A stretch of 64,000 nt of DNA from assembly GCF_000185805.1 (NCBI RefSeq), contig NC_014926.1, positions 1,610,001 to 1,674,000 of the forward strand, read 5' to 3'. The translations under genes were made by a program, and so were the position numbers. Positions 19,630-28,135 of the stretch are shown here, piece after piece (positions within the stretch are counted from its first letter, which is position 1; each line of letters opens with the position of its first letter). The notes beneath the pieces are model-generated. The model was given only the letters and a program-made list of their open reading frames with translations. It ran no database searches and was not told where the DNA came from. This DNA comes from Thermovibrio ammonificans HB-1 (GTDB lineage: Bacteria; Aquificota; Aquificia; Desulfurobacteriales; Desulfurobacteriaceae).

Positions 19630-21039
19630 TTGAAACGGCTCGCCGCCGCAGTTCTGGCGGCTATTGCAGCAGCTTCCTGTGGAGGAGGAGGCGGCGGAAC
19701 AACAGGGGAAGAGGTCTCAAAGTATCCCGTTCACCGCCACGTGAAAACCACCTGGTTCTACGTTGGAGAGCCCGCAACTCCCGACAACAACTACATCTCA
19801 AACGTTGAGAGCGCCTGGGACGACATATGGCTGTGGCACTACGGGGGCGTAGACGACCCCTACAACAGAACCGGCTACTTCCCCTCACTGTTCACGCCGC
19901 ACCAAAACCCCTTTTACTTTGCCCTTCCCTACAACGACCTAACGCCAAACGGAACCCTGAAGAAAAGCGCCGAGAAAATCCCCTGGTTCAGCTGGGAGCT
20001 TTACAGGAAGAACGGCTCGGTCCTTAAAAACAGGTGGATAAGAATAGTAAAAGGGGATAAGGTGGCCTACGCCCAGTGGGAAGACGTGGGCCCGTTCGGT
20101 GAAGACGACTTTAACTACGTTTTCGGCAACGCCCCTCCCAGCAACCCGGTAAACGGCGCAGGCCTCGATGTGAGCCCCGCCGTAAGGGACTACCTGGGCC
20201 TAAAAGACGTAGACTACGTAGACTGGCAGTTTGTAGACGACGACCAAGTTCCCTCCGGGCCCTGGAAAGAGGTTGTAACAACAACCCCGGTAACCTACCT
20301 CTCCCCGCCTTCGCTCTCTGAGAACGCAACCCTTTACATACAGCTAACGGGAGAGCTGAGAACCGACATTCCGGCAAATGTCTACGAGGTAGACCTCTTC
20401 AACACCTCCAATCAAACGATAAAGGAGCTGAAAGACGCAGGGAAAACGGTTATCTGCTACTTCAGCGCAGGGACCCTTGAAGAGTGGAGGCCCGACGCCG
20501 ACCAAATCCCCGAATCTGCAGTCGGGAAACAGGTAGAGGGCTGGCCCGGAGAGTTCTGGCTGGACATAAGAAATCCCCAGGTACGTCAAGTTATGAAACG
20601 GCGAATCCTGCTTGCAAAGGAGAAAGGGTGCGACGGTGTAGACCCGGACAACGTAGACGGCTACACCCACAACACCGGCTTTCCCCTGACCTACAAAGAC
20701 CAGTACAGCTTCAACGCCTACCTGGCCCTTGTAGCAAAGGAAAACAGACTCCTAATAGCCTTAAAGAACGACCCCGAACAGGTTAAGGACCTCTACGAGC
20801 TCTTCGACTTCGCAATAGTTGAGGAGTGCCTGGAGTTCAACACGTGCAACCTCTTCCTACCCTTTTTAAAGGCGGGAAAACCCGTTTACGACATAGAGTA
20901 CAACCAAACCCTGCTGCAAAACGAGGAAGCCTTTAACCGGGCCTGCGAAAGCCTTGAAAGCGAAGGAATCCAGATGAGCCTTTACCCGAAGCTCCTGAAC
21001 GGAAGCTATGTAAAGAGCTGTCAGTTCGGAAGCTACTAA
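19630..21039 (+). CDS. lipoprotein with GH114-like glycosidase domain
   Basis: A 469-residue exported protein. The N-terminus is a lipoprotein signal ending AASC-GGGGGG. Residues about 35-210 form a Trp/Tyr-rich domain I cannot name. Residues about 235-465 look like the TIM-barrel of glycoside hydrolase family 114 (endo-alpha-1,4-polygalactosaminidase): VICYFSAGTLEEWRPDA, PGEFWLDI, KGCDGVDPDNVDGY with acidic active-site residues, and FAIVEECLEF. It would cut galactosamine-containing exopolysaccharide at the cell surface. TTG start with AGGGG upstream, 3 bp after rsmG, probably in the same transcript. Confidence 0.8.
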   Translation: MKRLAAAVLAAIAAASCGGGGGGTTGEEVSKYPVHRHVKTTWFYVGEPATPDNNYISNVESAWDDIWLWHYGGVDDPYNRTGYFPSLFTPHQNPFYFALPYNDLTPNGTLKKSAEKIPWFSWELYRKNGSVLKNRWIRIVKGDKVAYAQWEDVGPFGEDDFNYVFGNAPPSNPVNGAGLDVSPAVRDYLGLKDVDYVDWQFVDDDQVPSGPWKEVVTTTPVTYLSPPSLSENATLYIQLTGELRTDIPANVYEVDLFNTSNQTIKELKDAGKTVICYFSAGTLEEWRPDADQIPESAVGKQVEGWPGEFWLDIRNPQVRQVMKRRILLAKEKGCDGVDPDNVDGYTHNTGFPLTYKDQYSFNAYLALVAKENRLLIALKNDPEQVKDLYELFDFAIVEECLEFNTCNLFLPFLKAGKPVYDIEYNQTLLQNEEAFNRACESLESEGIQMSLYPKLLNGSYVKSCQFGSY

Positions 21040-21122
21040 GCTTTAGCCTGTATTTAACAGCAGACGGCCAGCCTTTGGTAAGTTTTAACGGAAGGGCCAA
21101 AGCCATCTGTAACGAGGCAAAA

Positions 21123-21395
21123 ATGTCTATAAAGGAGCTACTCAACAGTTACGAGTTCGACCCCGAGTTTATATACGAAGGTTTGAAGCACGACTTAGCA
21201 GAGCAGTTAAAGGAGTTAATGGAGTCTAAGGGCATCAGCAAGAAAGAGCTTGCCGAGAGAATGGGGGTCTCACCTTCTTACATTACGAGAATTTTCGGAG
21301 CAGACAACATCTCCCTGAAAACAGTGGCAAAAGTTTTAGCGGCCCTCGAGGTCAACGGAAGAATCTCCCTTACCCCTTCTAAAAGAGAAGGCTAA
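21123..21395 (+). CDS. XRE-family helix-turn-helix regulator, 90 aa
   Basis: A small DNA-binding protein. Residues about 24-75 hold the five-helix Cro/CI fold, with ISKKELAERMGVSPSYITRI as helix-turn-helix. The ATG at 21123 is chosen because CGAGG lies just upstream; the frame is open from 21075. Such proteins are often antitoxins (HigA-like), but no toxin gene is adjacent: upstream is the GH114 lipoprotein, downstream thrB. Confidence 0.82.
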   Translation: MSIKELLNSYEFDPEFIYEGLKHDLAEQLKELMESKGISKKELAERMGVSPSYITRIFGADNISLKTVAKVLAALEVNGRISLTPSKREG

Positions 21396-21434
21396 AGGTT
21401 AAACTTTTCCTAACTAAAACCTTCGGAGTAGGTG

Positions 21435-22328
21435 ATGAAGTTTAAGGTCTCCGTTCCGGCCTCTACGAGCAACTTGGGGCCAGGTTTCGACGCCCTCGGA
21501 CTTGCGCTGAAGCTCTATAACGACTTTATAGTTGAGCCCTCAGACTTTTACTCTGTGGAGATAGAGGGTGAGGGAGCAGACTCCCTTCCCAAAGACGAGA
21601 AGAACCTCTTTTTAAGGGCCTACCGCTCTACAATGGAGTACCTGGGGCAGAACCAACCGATAAAGGTGAAACAGGTAAACAGGATTCCGCTGGGAAGGGG
21701 GCTCGGAAGCTCTGCCACTGCAATAGTGGGGGGGATTCTGGCCGCAGAGAGGATTTCCGGAAAGAAGTTATCCCTCCCAGAGGTTATAGATGTTGCCTTT
21801 AAGTTTGAGCCCCACCCCGACAACGTGCTGCCAGCCTACACCGGGGGCTTCGTTGTTGCGGCGACAAACGGAGACCTCACTTACGTGAAGCTCGACTGGC
21901 CAGACGAGTTAAAGGTGATAATAGTTGTTCCTGAGCTCTTCTTGTCGACAGAGGAGTCCCGCTCGGTTCTACCCGAGAGCTACTCCAGGGAGGACGTTAT
22001 CTTCAACATTCAAAGGGTTGCGCTTCTCCTCGGGGCCCTTCAGAAGAGGGATTTCGGCCTACTGAAAGAGGCGGTAAAGGACAGAATCCACCAGCCCTAC
22101 CGGTGCGACCTCATCCCCTCTTTCTGGGAGGTTCTCTCAGAAGGCTACAAGGCGGGAGCCTACGCCGTTTACCTTTCGGGTGCAGGAAGCTGCATAGGGG
22201 CACTTGCAGACAAGAACTTTGACGAAATCGGAAAGGCTATGTGTAACGTTTTCGACGCCCTCGGCATAGAGAGCAGGTATCTGGTTCTGGACGTTGACAA
22301 GGAGGGAGCCAGAATAGAAGAGGCTTAA
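21435..22328 (+). CDS. thrB: homoserine kinase
   Basis: ThrB phosphorylates homoserine on the way to threonine. It is a GHMP kinase with PASTSNLGPGFDALGLAL at the N-terminus and the ATP-binding loop PLGRGLGSSATAIVGG, 297 residues. The ATG at 21435 is preferred over the GTG at 21432 given GGAGTAGG. It converges on the minus-strand gene at 22325 with a 4-nt overlap. Confidence 0.95.
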   Translation: MKFKVSVPASTSNLGPGFDALGLALKLYNDFIVEPSDFYSVEIEGEGADSLPKDEKNLFLRAYRSTMEYLGQNQPIKVKQVNRIPLGRGLGSSATAIVGGILAAERISGKKLSLPEVIDVAFKFEPHPDNVLPAYTGGFVVAATNGDLTYVKLDWPDELKVIIVVPELFLSTEESRSVLPESYSREDVIFNIQRVALLLGALQKRDFGLLKEAVKDRIHQPYRCDLIPSFWEVLSEGYKAGAYAVYLSGAGSCIGALADKNFDEIGKAMCNVFDALGIESRYLVLDVDKEGARIEEA

Positions 22329-22849
22329 ACCTTAAACAGGGCGTAGGAGAAGGTAACTCCGCAGTCCGACTTGTAAAACGGTTTAAACAGCAGAAGGCCA
22401 ACGGCTTCCCTCTCGGCGAAACGCTCGGCGCTCAGGGAGCTCTTCTCAAAGGCCTGGGGGCTTAAGTAGCAGTTAACGGAGAGCAGGAATTTATCCCAAG
22501 GAAGGTTCACCCTACGGAGTTTTTCAACATCTCCCTTTAGCCACGAGAAATTGTTATCGGCTATAGTTTTGAGCTCCAATAGGGTGCCCTCAGACCAATC
22601 CGGCTTTACTAAAGTCAGGTCCGGTTTTATTTTAAGCCGGCCCAAGCGCTCTCCTACGTAAACTTTAAACTCCCCACTGCTTTCAAAGTTCTCAAGGAAG
22701 TAGGAAGCGAGCTTAATCTGAACCAGGCACTCAAAGCCAAAATCCCGAGACCCCCGGCCTTCGGTCTTTTTACTGAGGGCAATTCGGGCTACGCCGTTAA
22801 GGTCCGACCAGTCCTGAGAGGCGAAAAATTCAGAGAGCATTCCTTTCAC
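22325..22849 (-). CDS. putative PD-(D/E)XK nuclease-fold protein, 174 aa
   Basis: I do not recognise a named family. In the middle is KPDLTLVKPDWSEGTLLELK, that is PD followed about 14 residues later by ELK, with an upstream Glu, the pattern of the PD-(D/E)XK nuclease core. The rest, with WLKGDVEKLRRVN, fits a small restriction-like fold. GTG at 22849 or ATG at 22840 may be the start. It directly follows a winged-helix gene (2 bp), so the two are probably one functional unit. Confidence 0.6.
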   Translation of the reverse strand: MKGMLSEFFASQDWSDLNGVARIALSKKTEGRGSRDFGFECLVQIKLASYFLENFESSGEFKVYVGERLGRLKIKPDLTLVKPDWSEGTLLELKTIADNNFSWLKGDVEKLRRVNLPWDKFLLSVNCYLSPQAFEKSSLSAERFAEREAVGLLLFKPFYKSDCGVTFSYALFKV

Positions 22850-22851
22850 TT

Positions 22852-23205
22852 TTAAAGTTTCTCCCGTAGCGAGTTTGAGCCCTTTAAGTTAGGGTAGGTG
22901 AGCTTCAGCTCCCACCTTTTACCGCGGCGGCCCACTCCTCCGGTAGAGCAGACAAAGCCGGCACTCTCAAGTTTTGAGAGGGTTCTGGTTAGGCTCTTTT
23001 TATCGGCCTTTGAGTTTTTAAGAACGCCCCTTTTAACAAGCTCCCTAAAGAGTTCGGCCGTTGTCAGGAGTTGTCCCTTCTCCATGAGGACGAAAACTGC
23101 GTGAAGGCCGAGAAACTGCCTCTTCATACATTGCGGCTTATTCGGGTTTATATAAATCTCTTCCGCTAAAGGGACGGTTTCTGGGGTACTTAGCGACCTT
23201 CCCAA
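22852..23205 (-). CDS. winged-helix protein, paralogue of the WYL regulator's N-terminus
   Basis: A 117-residue DNA-binding-type protein. Residues about 45-85 (TTAELFRELVKRGVLKNSKA, then DKKSLTRTLSKLESAGF) align with the N-terminal helix-turn-helix of the WYL regulator at 58080-59174 (STTELFNQLVSAGILENSSA, then DRKKLQRTLSEL). There is no WYL sensor domain here. The TTG start at 23205 has AAGGAGGG 8 nt upstream and overlaps the end of the preceding GGCT-like gene by 16 nt. Confidence 0.68.
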   Translation of the reverse strand: MGRSLSTPETVPLAEEIYINPNKPQCMKRQFLGLHAVFVLMEKGQLLTTAELFRELVKRGVLKNSKADKKSLTRTLSKLESAGFVCSTGGVGRRGKRWELKLTYPNLKGSNSLREKL

Positions 23206-23573
23206 ACAAAGAAACCCTCCTTCGGAGGAACCGGTTCACCCCTGGGGGTGTCTACGTAGTAGATGTAGGCCTCAACGGTCTGCTTGCTCGCAAGCTCAAC
23301 TTCCACCAGCTTCCTCTTGTAATGATTGGGACAGCCCTCAAGGTTGTCGAGGTCCTTTAGGGTTTTAAGGTCTACCTCGTAAACCTCTCCCTTTACCGGC
23401 AGACCCCGGCTATCGGGAACGGCGTAGGGAAAGCCGACGGAGTAGAGTTTAAAGGGCTCTTTGGTAACTCCGGTGCCCAAGTAGCGGCACTTCCTAAGGA
23501 GCCTGTTGTTCCAGTAGCCTCTTTTAAGGGAGCCGTAGACGAATAACTTCACCTTTCCGTTACCTCTCATCAT
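23190..23573 (-). CDS. gamma-glutamylcyclotransferase-like (GGCT/AIG2) protein
   Basis: A 127-residue protein with the YGSLKRG nucleotide-like loop at residues 13-19, PVKGEVYEVD, and LDNLEGCPNHYKR, where the Glu fits the catalytic acid of the GGCT fold. Members release 5-oxoproline from gamma-glutamyl peptides or amines; the substrate here is unknown. Two ATGs (23573 and 23570) follow GGGGGAG and the second has better spacing. First of three overlapping minus-strand genes. Confidence 0.82.
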   Translation of the reverse strand: MMRGNGKVKLFVYGSLKRGYWNNRLLRKCRYLGTGVTKEPFKLYSVGFPYAVPDSRGLPVKGEVYEVDLKTLKDLDNLEGCPNHYKRKLVEVELASKQTVEAYIYYVDTPRGEPVPPKEGFFVWEGR

Positions 23574-23664
23574 CTCCCCCTCTTGGCCTAAATCCCCCTC
23601 TTTTCTTAGAGATTTTAGCCTCCAGGGGTGAATCTGTACCTGAAATGGGTCAATTTATGGAATT

Positions 23665-23687
23665 AAAAGGCGGGCGGAAAGCCCGCC
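23665..23687 (-). terminator. terminator of valS
   Basis: On the minus strand GGCGGGC and GCCCGCC pair around a 5-nt TTTCC loop, followed by TTTTAATT. It lies 6 bp past the valS stop codon and before the GGCT operon. Confidence 0.85.
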
Positions 23688-23693
23688 CGAGGG

Positions 23694-26333
23694 TTAACCG
23701 AGCTTCTGAAGCTGTTGAAGGGTTTGGGTGAGTTTGGAGTGGAGTTGGGTAAGTTCCTGAAGCTCTTTTCTGTTCTTCTCAACAACCTCTTTGGGAGCCT
23801 TGGCAAGGAAGTTCTCGTTGGAGAGCTTCTTCTCCAGCTTTGCAATCTCCTTGGCCATCTTCTCAAGCTTCTTCTTTATACGTTCAACCTCTTTCTCTAC
23901 ATCTATGAGTTCACCTACCTTAACGTAAACCTCCACACCGGGCAGGAAGAAGGAGACACAGCCTTTAGGTGCTTCAGAAACCACCTTAACAGAGGAGGCC
24001 CTGGCCAGCTGTTTTATCGCCGGCTCCATCTTCTCTATAACGTCTACAAGCTCGGAGTCTCCGCTCTTTACAAAAACCTCCACCTGAGTAGAGGGAGGTA
24101 TGTTGAGCTCGGCCTTAACGTTCCTGACTCCCCTTATCAGCTCTTTAACCGTTTCCACCCTTTGGGCAACTTCCGGAAAGAGGCAGCACTCTTTCGATGG
24201 CCAGGGTGCAATAACAATAGATTCGGCGTCTTTGTTGGGGAGCTTCTGGTAAATCTCCTCGGTTATAAAAGGCATTATCGGGTGAAGGAGCTTCATCGCC
24301 TCCCTGAGCACCCTTAAAAGTACCTGAGAGGCAGTCCTCCTCTCCTGCTCCGTTCCCTTATAGAGGCGGTGCTTTGTAAACTCAACGTACCAGTCGGCAA
24401 GCTCGTTCCAGATGAACTGGTAAACGGCCTTCGCTGCGTCGTTAAACCTGTACCCCTCAAGCGCCCTATCCACCTCTTGGGCCGTTTCAGAGAGCTTTGT
24501 AAGAATCCACAGGTCCTCCGGCGCGTAGTTGGTGGAAGCTCCCCCCTCAACGGCTGCAGCGTCGGCCGCGTTAAGGACAAAGCGGGCAACGTTCCACACC
24601 TTATTTGCAAAGTGGCGGTACCCTTCGATTATCCGCTCCGAAAGCCTTATATCCCTACCCTGAGCGGCAAGGGCGGTAAGGGTGAACCTCAAAGTATCGG
24701 CACCGTACTTCTCAACCATCTCCAGTGGGTCTATAACGTTCCCCTTGGTTTTGCTCATCTTCTGGCCCTTCTCGTCCCTTACAAGGGCGTGAACGTAAAC
24801 GTCGGCAAAAGGGCGCTTACCGGTAAAGTGGTAGCCCATCATCATCATCCGGGCAACCCAGAAGAAGATGATGTCAAAACCGGTAACCAGAAGGTCGGTG
24901 GGGTAGAAGGCTTTAAGGTCGTCTGTCTCGTCGGGCCAGCCGAAAACCCCGAAGGGCCAGAGGGCAGAGCTGAACCAGGTGTCAAGCACATCTTCGTCCT
25001 GTTTGAGGTTCCTGCTACCGCAGCTTTCACAGCGCTCCGGAGCCTCCTCGGCAACGTTCACGTGGCCGCAGTCTGCACAGTACCAGGCGGGAATCCTGTG
25101 ACCCCACCAGATTTGCCTCGAAATACACCAGTCCCTTATGTTGTACATCCAGTCGAAGAAGGTGTTCTCCCACTGCTTAGGAATGAACTTAACCTCCCCG
25201 CTCTTAACCGCCTCTATGGGCCTTTGGGCAAGGGGCTTCGTCTTCACAAACCACTGCTCGGTAAGGTAGGGCTCTATCACTGTTTTACAGCGGTAACAGT
25301 GGCCAACGGCGTGGGTGTGGGGTTCTACCTTCTCAAGGAGTTCCTCCTCCTTGAGCATCTTAACTATCGCCTCTCTTGCCTCAAACCGGTCCATACCCTT
25401 AAACGGAGCGACGGTTATCCTGCCCCAGTCGTCCATCACCTGAATTTCCGGAAGGCCGTGGCGCTGAGCAACTTCGTAGTCGTTAAAGTCGTGGGCGGGG
25501 GTAATCTTCACCGCTCCCGTTCCAAATTCGGGGTCAACGTACTCATCGGCAATTATCGGAATCTCCCTCTCTACAATGGGAAGGCGCACCTTCTTGCCTA
25601 TCAGGTGCCTGTAACGCTCATCGGAAGGGTTAACGGCAACTGCAACGTCGCCCAGAAGGGTCTCGGGCCTCGTTGTGGCAACAACAATGTAGCCCTCCTC
25701 GCCCACAAGGGGGTAGCGAATGTACCACAGGTTTCCCTGCTCCTCTTCGTGCTCAACCTCAAGGTCGGAAAGGGCGGTATGGCACCTCGGACACCAGTTA
25801 ATAAGGCGTTTGCCCCTGTATATGAGCCCCTCCTTGTAGAGAGTAACAAAGGCCCTCCTGACCGCCCTCGAGAAGCCCTCGTCCATGGTAAAACGCTCAC
25901 GCTCCCAGTCGCAGGAGGTTCCCAGCTTTTTAAGCTGGTTTATTATCCTGCTGCCGTACTGCTCCTTCCACTTCCACACCCTCTTCAGGAACTCCTCCCT
26001 GCCAACGTCGTGGCGGGTGAGCCCTTCCTTTGCCAGCTCTCTCTCCACTACCCACTGGGTTGCAATGCCGGCGTGGTCGGTTCCGGGTACCCAGCACACC
26101 TCGTATCCGTTCATCCGCTTCCAGCGGCAGATAACATCCTGAAGCGTAGAGTTGAGGGCGTGACCCACGTGGAGAACGCCGGTAACGTTGGGGGGCGGAA
26201 GAACAACGCTGAACTTGGGCTTTTCACCCTTTAACACCTTTTCGGTATCTGCGTGAAAGTACCCCTTCTCAAGCCAGTGCCTGTACCACTTATCCTCAAA
26301 CAGGGCCGGGTTGTAGGTGGGTTCCATCTCCAT
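23694..26333 (-). CDS. valS: valyl-tRNA synthetase
   Basis: Class I synthetase of 879 residues. The HIGH motif is PNVTGVLHVGHAL (about 49-61) and KMSKS is KMSKTKGN (about 525-532). The editing domain with TTRPETLLGD, the CP1 insertion and the C-terminal coiled coil (about 810-879) are all present. The ATG at 26333 has GGAGG upstream. It is divergent from tRNA-Arg and ends in a strong terminator. Confidence 0.98.
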   Translation of the reverse strand: MEMEPTYNPALFEDKWYRHWLEKGYFHADTEKVLKGEKPKFSVVLPPPNVTGVLHVGHALNSTLQDVICRWKRMNGYEVCWVPGTDHAGIATQWVVERELAKEGLTRHDVGREEFLKRVWKWKEQYGSRIINQLKKLGTSCDWERERFTMDEGFSRAVRRAFVTLYKEGLIYRGKRLINWCPRCHTALSDLEVEHEEEQGNLWYIRYPLVGEEGYIVVATTRPETLLGDVAVAVNPSDERYRHLIGKKVRLPIVEREIPIIADEYVDPEFGTGAVKITPAHDFNDYEVAQRHGLPEIQVMDDWGRITVAPFKGMDRFEAREAIVKMLKEEELLEKVEPHTHAVGHCYRCKTVIEPYLTEQWFVKTKPLAQRPIEAVKSGEVKFIPKQWENTFFDWMYNIRDWCISRQIWWGHRIPAWYCADCGHVNVAEEAPERCESCGSRNLKQDEDVLDTWFSSALWPFGVFGWPDETDDLKAFYPTDLLVTGFDIIFFWVARMMMMGYHFTGKRPFADVYVHALVRDEKGQKMSKTKGNVIDPLEMVEKYGADTLRFTLTALAAQGRDIRLSERIIEGYRHFANKVWNVARFVLNAADAAAVEGGASTNYAPEDLWILTKLSETAQEVDRALEGYRFNDAAKAVYQFIWNELADWYVEFTKHRLYKGTEQERRTASQVLLRVLREAMKLLHPIMPFITEEIYQKLPNKDAESIVIAPWPSKECCLFPEVAQRVETVKELIRGVRNVKAELNIPPSTQVEVFVKSGDSELVDVIEKMEPAIKQLARASSVKVVSEAPKGCVSFFLPGVEVYVKVGELIDVEKEVERIKKKLEKMAKEIAKLEKKLSNENFLAKAPKEVVEKNRKELQELTQLHSKLTQTLQQLQKLG

Positions 26334-26367
26334 CCTTTTCCTCCAGCAAGAAGTTGCTCAATTTTAG

Positions 26368-26395
26368 TTGAAATCAAAAGTTGCAGGGATAAATT
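26368..26395 (+). promoter_or_regulatory. possible promoter for tRNA-Arg and tadA
   Basis: TTGAAA (26368-26373), 16 nt, then TAAATT (26390-26395), ending 15 bp before the tRNA. Transcription would start near 26402 and run into tRNA-Arg, tadA, tRNA-Ser and perhaps recA. Confidence 0.4.
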
Positions 26396-26410
26396 TATAG
26401 CCGACAGAGC

Positions 26411-26487
26411 GCGCCCGTAGCTCAACTGGATAGAGCGTGGGACTACGGATCCCAAGGTTGCAGGTTCGACTCCTGCCGGGCGCGCCA
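26411..26487 (+). tRNA. tRNA-Arg(ACG)
   Basis: A 77-nt cloverleaf: acceptor GCGCCCG/CGGGCGC, anticodon stem TGGGA/TCCCA, loop CTACGGA giving anticodon ACG, T arm GCAGGTTCGACTCCTGC, discriminator G and encoded CCA. A34 of this tRNA is the target of TadA, encoded 23 bp downstream. Confidence 0.98.
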
Positions 26488-26510
26488 CTTACCCCTCCAC
26501 CGGAGCCGCC

Positions 26511-26957
26511 TTGAACGACCTCTACTTCCTCAGGCTTGCACTTCGGGAGGCGGAAAAAGCGCTATCCTTCGGGGAAGTTCCCATAGGAGCCGTTGTAGTA
26601 AGGAACGGAGAGGTTATAGCAAAGGCCTTCAACCGGAAGGAGTTCCTCCAGGACCCAACGGCCCACGCAGAGCTGATAGCAATAAGGGAGGCGGCGCGGA
26701 AGCTCAACAGCTGGAGGCTTAACGACTGCACCATCTACTCAACGGTAGAACCCTGTATAATGTGCTGTGGCGCTATAATTCAATCTCGGATAAAGAGGGT
26801 TGTCTACTCCACGCCCGACCCTAAATTTGGAGGGGTAGAGAGCCTATACAGGCTGCTGGGCGACGAGAGGAACAACCACAGGCCTGAAGTGGTGAAGCTG
26901 GAGCTTCCAGAATCGGAGGAGCTCCTGAAAGCCTTCTTCAGGTCCCTTCGCCGATAG
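26511..26957 (+). CDS. tadA: tRNA-specific adenosine deaminase
   Basis: TadA converts A34 of tRNA-Arg(ACG) to inosine so that one tRNA reads CGU, CGC and CGA. The 148-residue protein has the zinc/catalytic motif HAE (52-54) and PCIMC (81-85), with PTAHAELIAIREA typical of TadA over other cytidine deaminase relatives. The start is a TTG at 26511. Its own substrate tRNA lies 23 bp upstream, and tRNA-Ser begins one base after its stop. Confidence 0.95.
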   Translation: MNDLYFLRLALREAEKALSFGEVPIGAVVVRNGEVIAKAFNRKEFLQDPTAHAELIAIREAARKLNSWRLNDCTIYSTVEPCIMCCGAIIQSRIKRVVYSTPDPKFGGVESLYRLLGDERNNHRPEVVKLELPESEELLKAFFRSLRR

Positions 26958-26958
26958 C

Positions 26959-27054
26959 GGAGAGGTGGCCGAGCCCGGCTTAAGGCGCCCGACTCGAAAT
27001 CGGGTGTGGGGGCAAACACCCCCACCGCGGGTTCAAATCCCGCCCTCTCCGCCA
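26959..27054 (+). tRNA. tRNA-Ser(CGA)
   Basis: A class II tRNA with acceptor GGAGAGG/CCTCTCC, anticodon stem CCCGA/TCGGG, loop CTCGAAA giving anticodon CGA, a long variable arm (GTGGGGG/CCCCCAC), T arm CGGGTTCAAATCCCG, discriminator G and encoded CCA. It starts one base after the tadA stop, so it must be cut out of the tadA mRNA or share its promoter. Confidence 0.97.
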
Positions 27055-27079
27055 CCTTAACCCCTATTGAGGAGACTCC

Positions 27080-28135
27080 ATGGCCGGACAACACCCAAAC
27101 CAAAATCAACCATCAAAAGAGGAAAAACTAAAAGTCCTTGAAAGTGCAATTAAACGGATAAAAAAGGAGTTCGGAGAGGGCGCAATAATGCGCCTTGGGG
27201 AAACGCCCGTTGAGAGAGTTCCGGCAATATCCACCGGCTCCATCTCGGTAGACAGAATCACCGGCATAGGCGGAGTACCCAGGGGAAGAATCACCGAGAT
27301 TTTCGGCCCGGAAGCATCCGGTAAAACAACGCTGGCGCTCCACGTAATATCAAACGCACAGAAAGAAGGGGGCGTAGCGGCCTTTATAGACGCAGAGCAC
27401 ACCTTCGACCCGACCTACGCAAGGAACTTAGGGATAAACCTGGAAGAGCTTCTGCTATCTCAGCCCGACAGCGGAGAGCAGGCCCTTGAAATAGCCGAAA
27501 CCCTCGTTAGGAGCGGTGCCGTAGACGTAATAGTCATAGACTCCGTAGCCGCCCTCACACCCGAGGCCGAGCTCAAGGGCGACATGGGAGACTCCCACGT
27601 GGGGCTCCAGGCAAGACTGATGTCTCAAGCCCTCAGAAAACTCACGGCGGCAGTCAGCAAAAGCAAGTGTGCTTTAATTTTCATAAACCAGGTCAGAGAA
27701 AAAATTGGTATGATGGGCTACGGAGGGCCCCAGGAGACAACTACAGGCGGCAGGGCCCTGAAGTTCTACGCCTCTATGAGGATGGACATAAGGAACATAG
27801 GCCAGATAAAGGGCAGAAACGACGAGCGTATAGGCCACAAGGCCAAGGTGAAAATCGTGAAGAACAAACTGGCCCCTCCCTTTAGGGAGGCCGTAGTTGA
27901 GATTTATTACGGCGAGGGCATCTCCAAGGAAGCCGACCTGCTGAACCTCGGAGAAGAACTTGGCATAATAAAAAGGAGCGGCTCGTGGTTCTCCTTCGAC
28001 AACGTGAAGCTCGGCCAGGGCAAGGAAAACGCCCGCCAGTTCCTGAAGGAGAACCCCGAAATAGCCCAAGAGATAGAAAAGAGAATTCTGGAGGCACTCG
28101 GTGCCGAAGATAGAGCTGAAGCAGCTCCTTCTTAA
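27080..28135 (+). CDS. recA: recombinase RecA
   Basis: RecA coats single-stranded DNA and drives strand exchange and repair. The 351-residue protein has Walker A GPEASGKT at 76-83, [10 protein letters not shown] as Walker B and the DNA-binding loop [10 protein letters not shown]. It begins 25 bp after tRNA-Ser and overlaps pilT by 35 nt. Confidence 0.98.
   Translation: MAGQHPNQNQPSKEEKLKVLESAIKRIKKEFGEGAIMRLGETPVERVPAISTGSISVDRITGIGGVPRGRITEIFGPEASGKTTLALHVISNAQKEGGVAAFIDAEHTFDPTYARNLGINLEELLLSQPDSGEQALEIAETLVRSGAVDVIVIDSVAALTPEAELKGDMGDSHVGLQARLMSQALRKLTAAVSKSKCALIFINQVREKIGMMGYGGPQETTTGGRALKFYASMRMDIRNIGQIKGRNDERIGHKAKVKIVKNKLAPPFREAVVEIYYGEGISKEADLLNLGEELGIIKRSGSWFSFDNVKLGQGKENARQFLKENPEIAQEIEKRILEALGAEDRAEAAPS

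Noticed and set aside
21123-21395. Toxin-antitoxin pair
   Set aside because: The XRE protein could be an antitoxin, but neither neighbour is toxin-like.
24369-26234. 621-codon open frame antisense to valS
   Set aside because: Exact shadow of a well-conserved synthetase gene; created by codon bias, with no motif and no ribosome binding site of its own.
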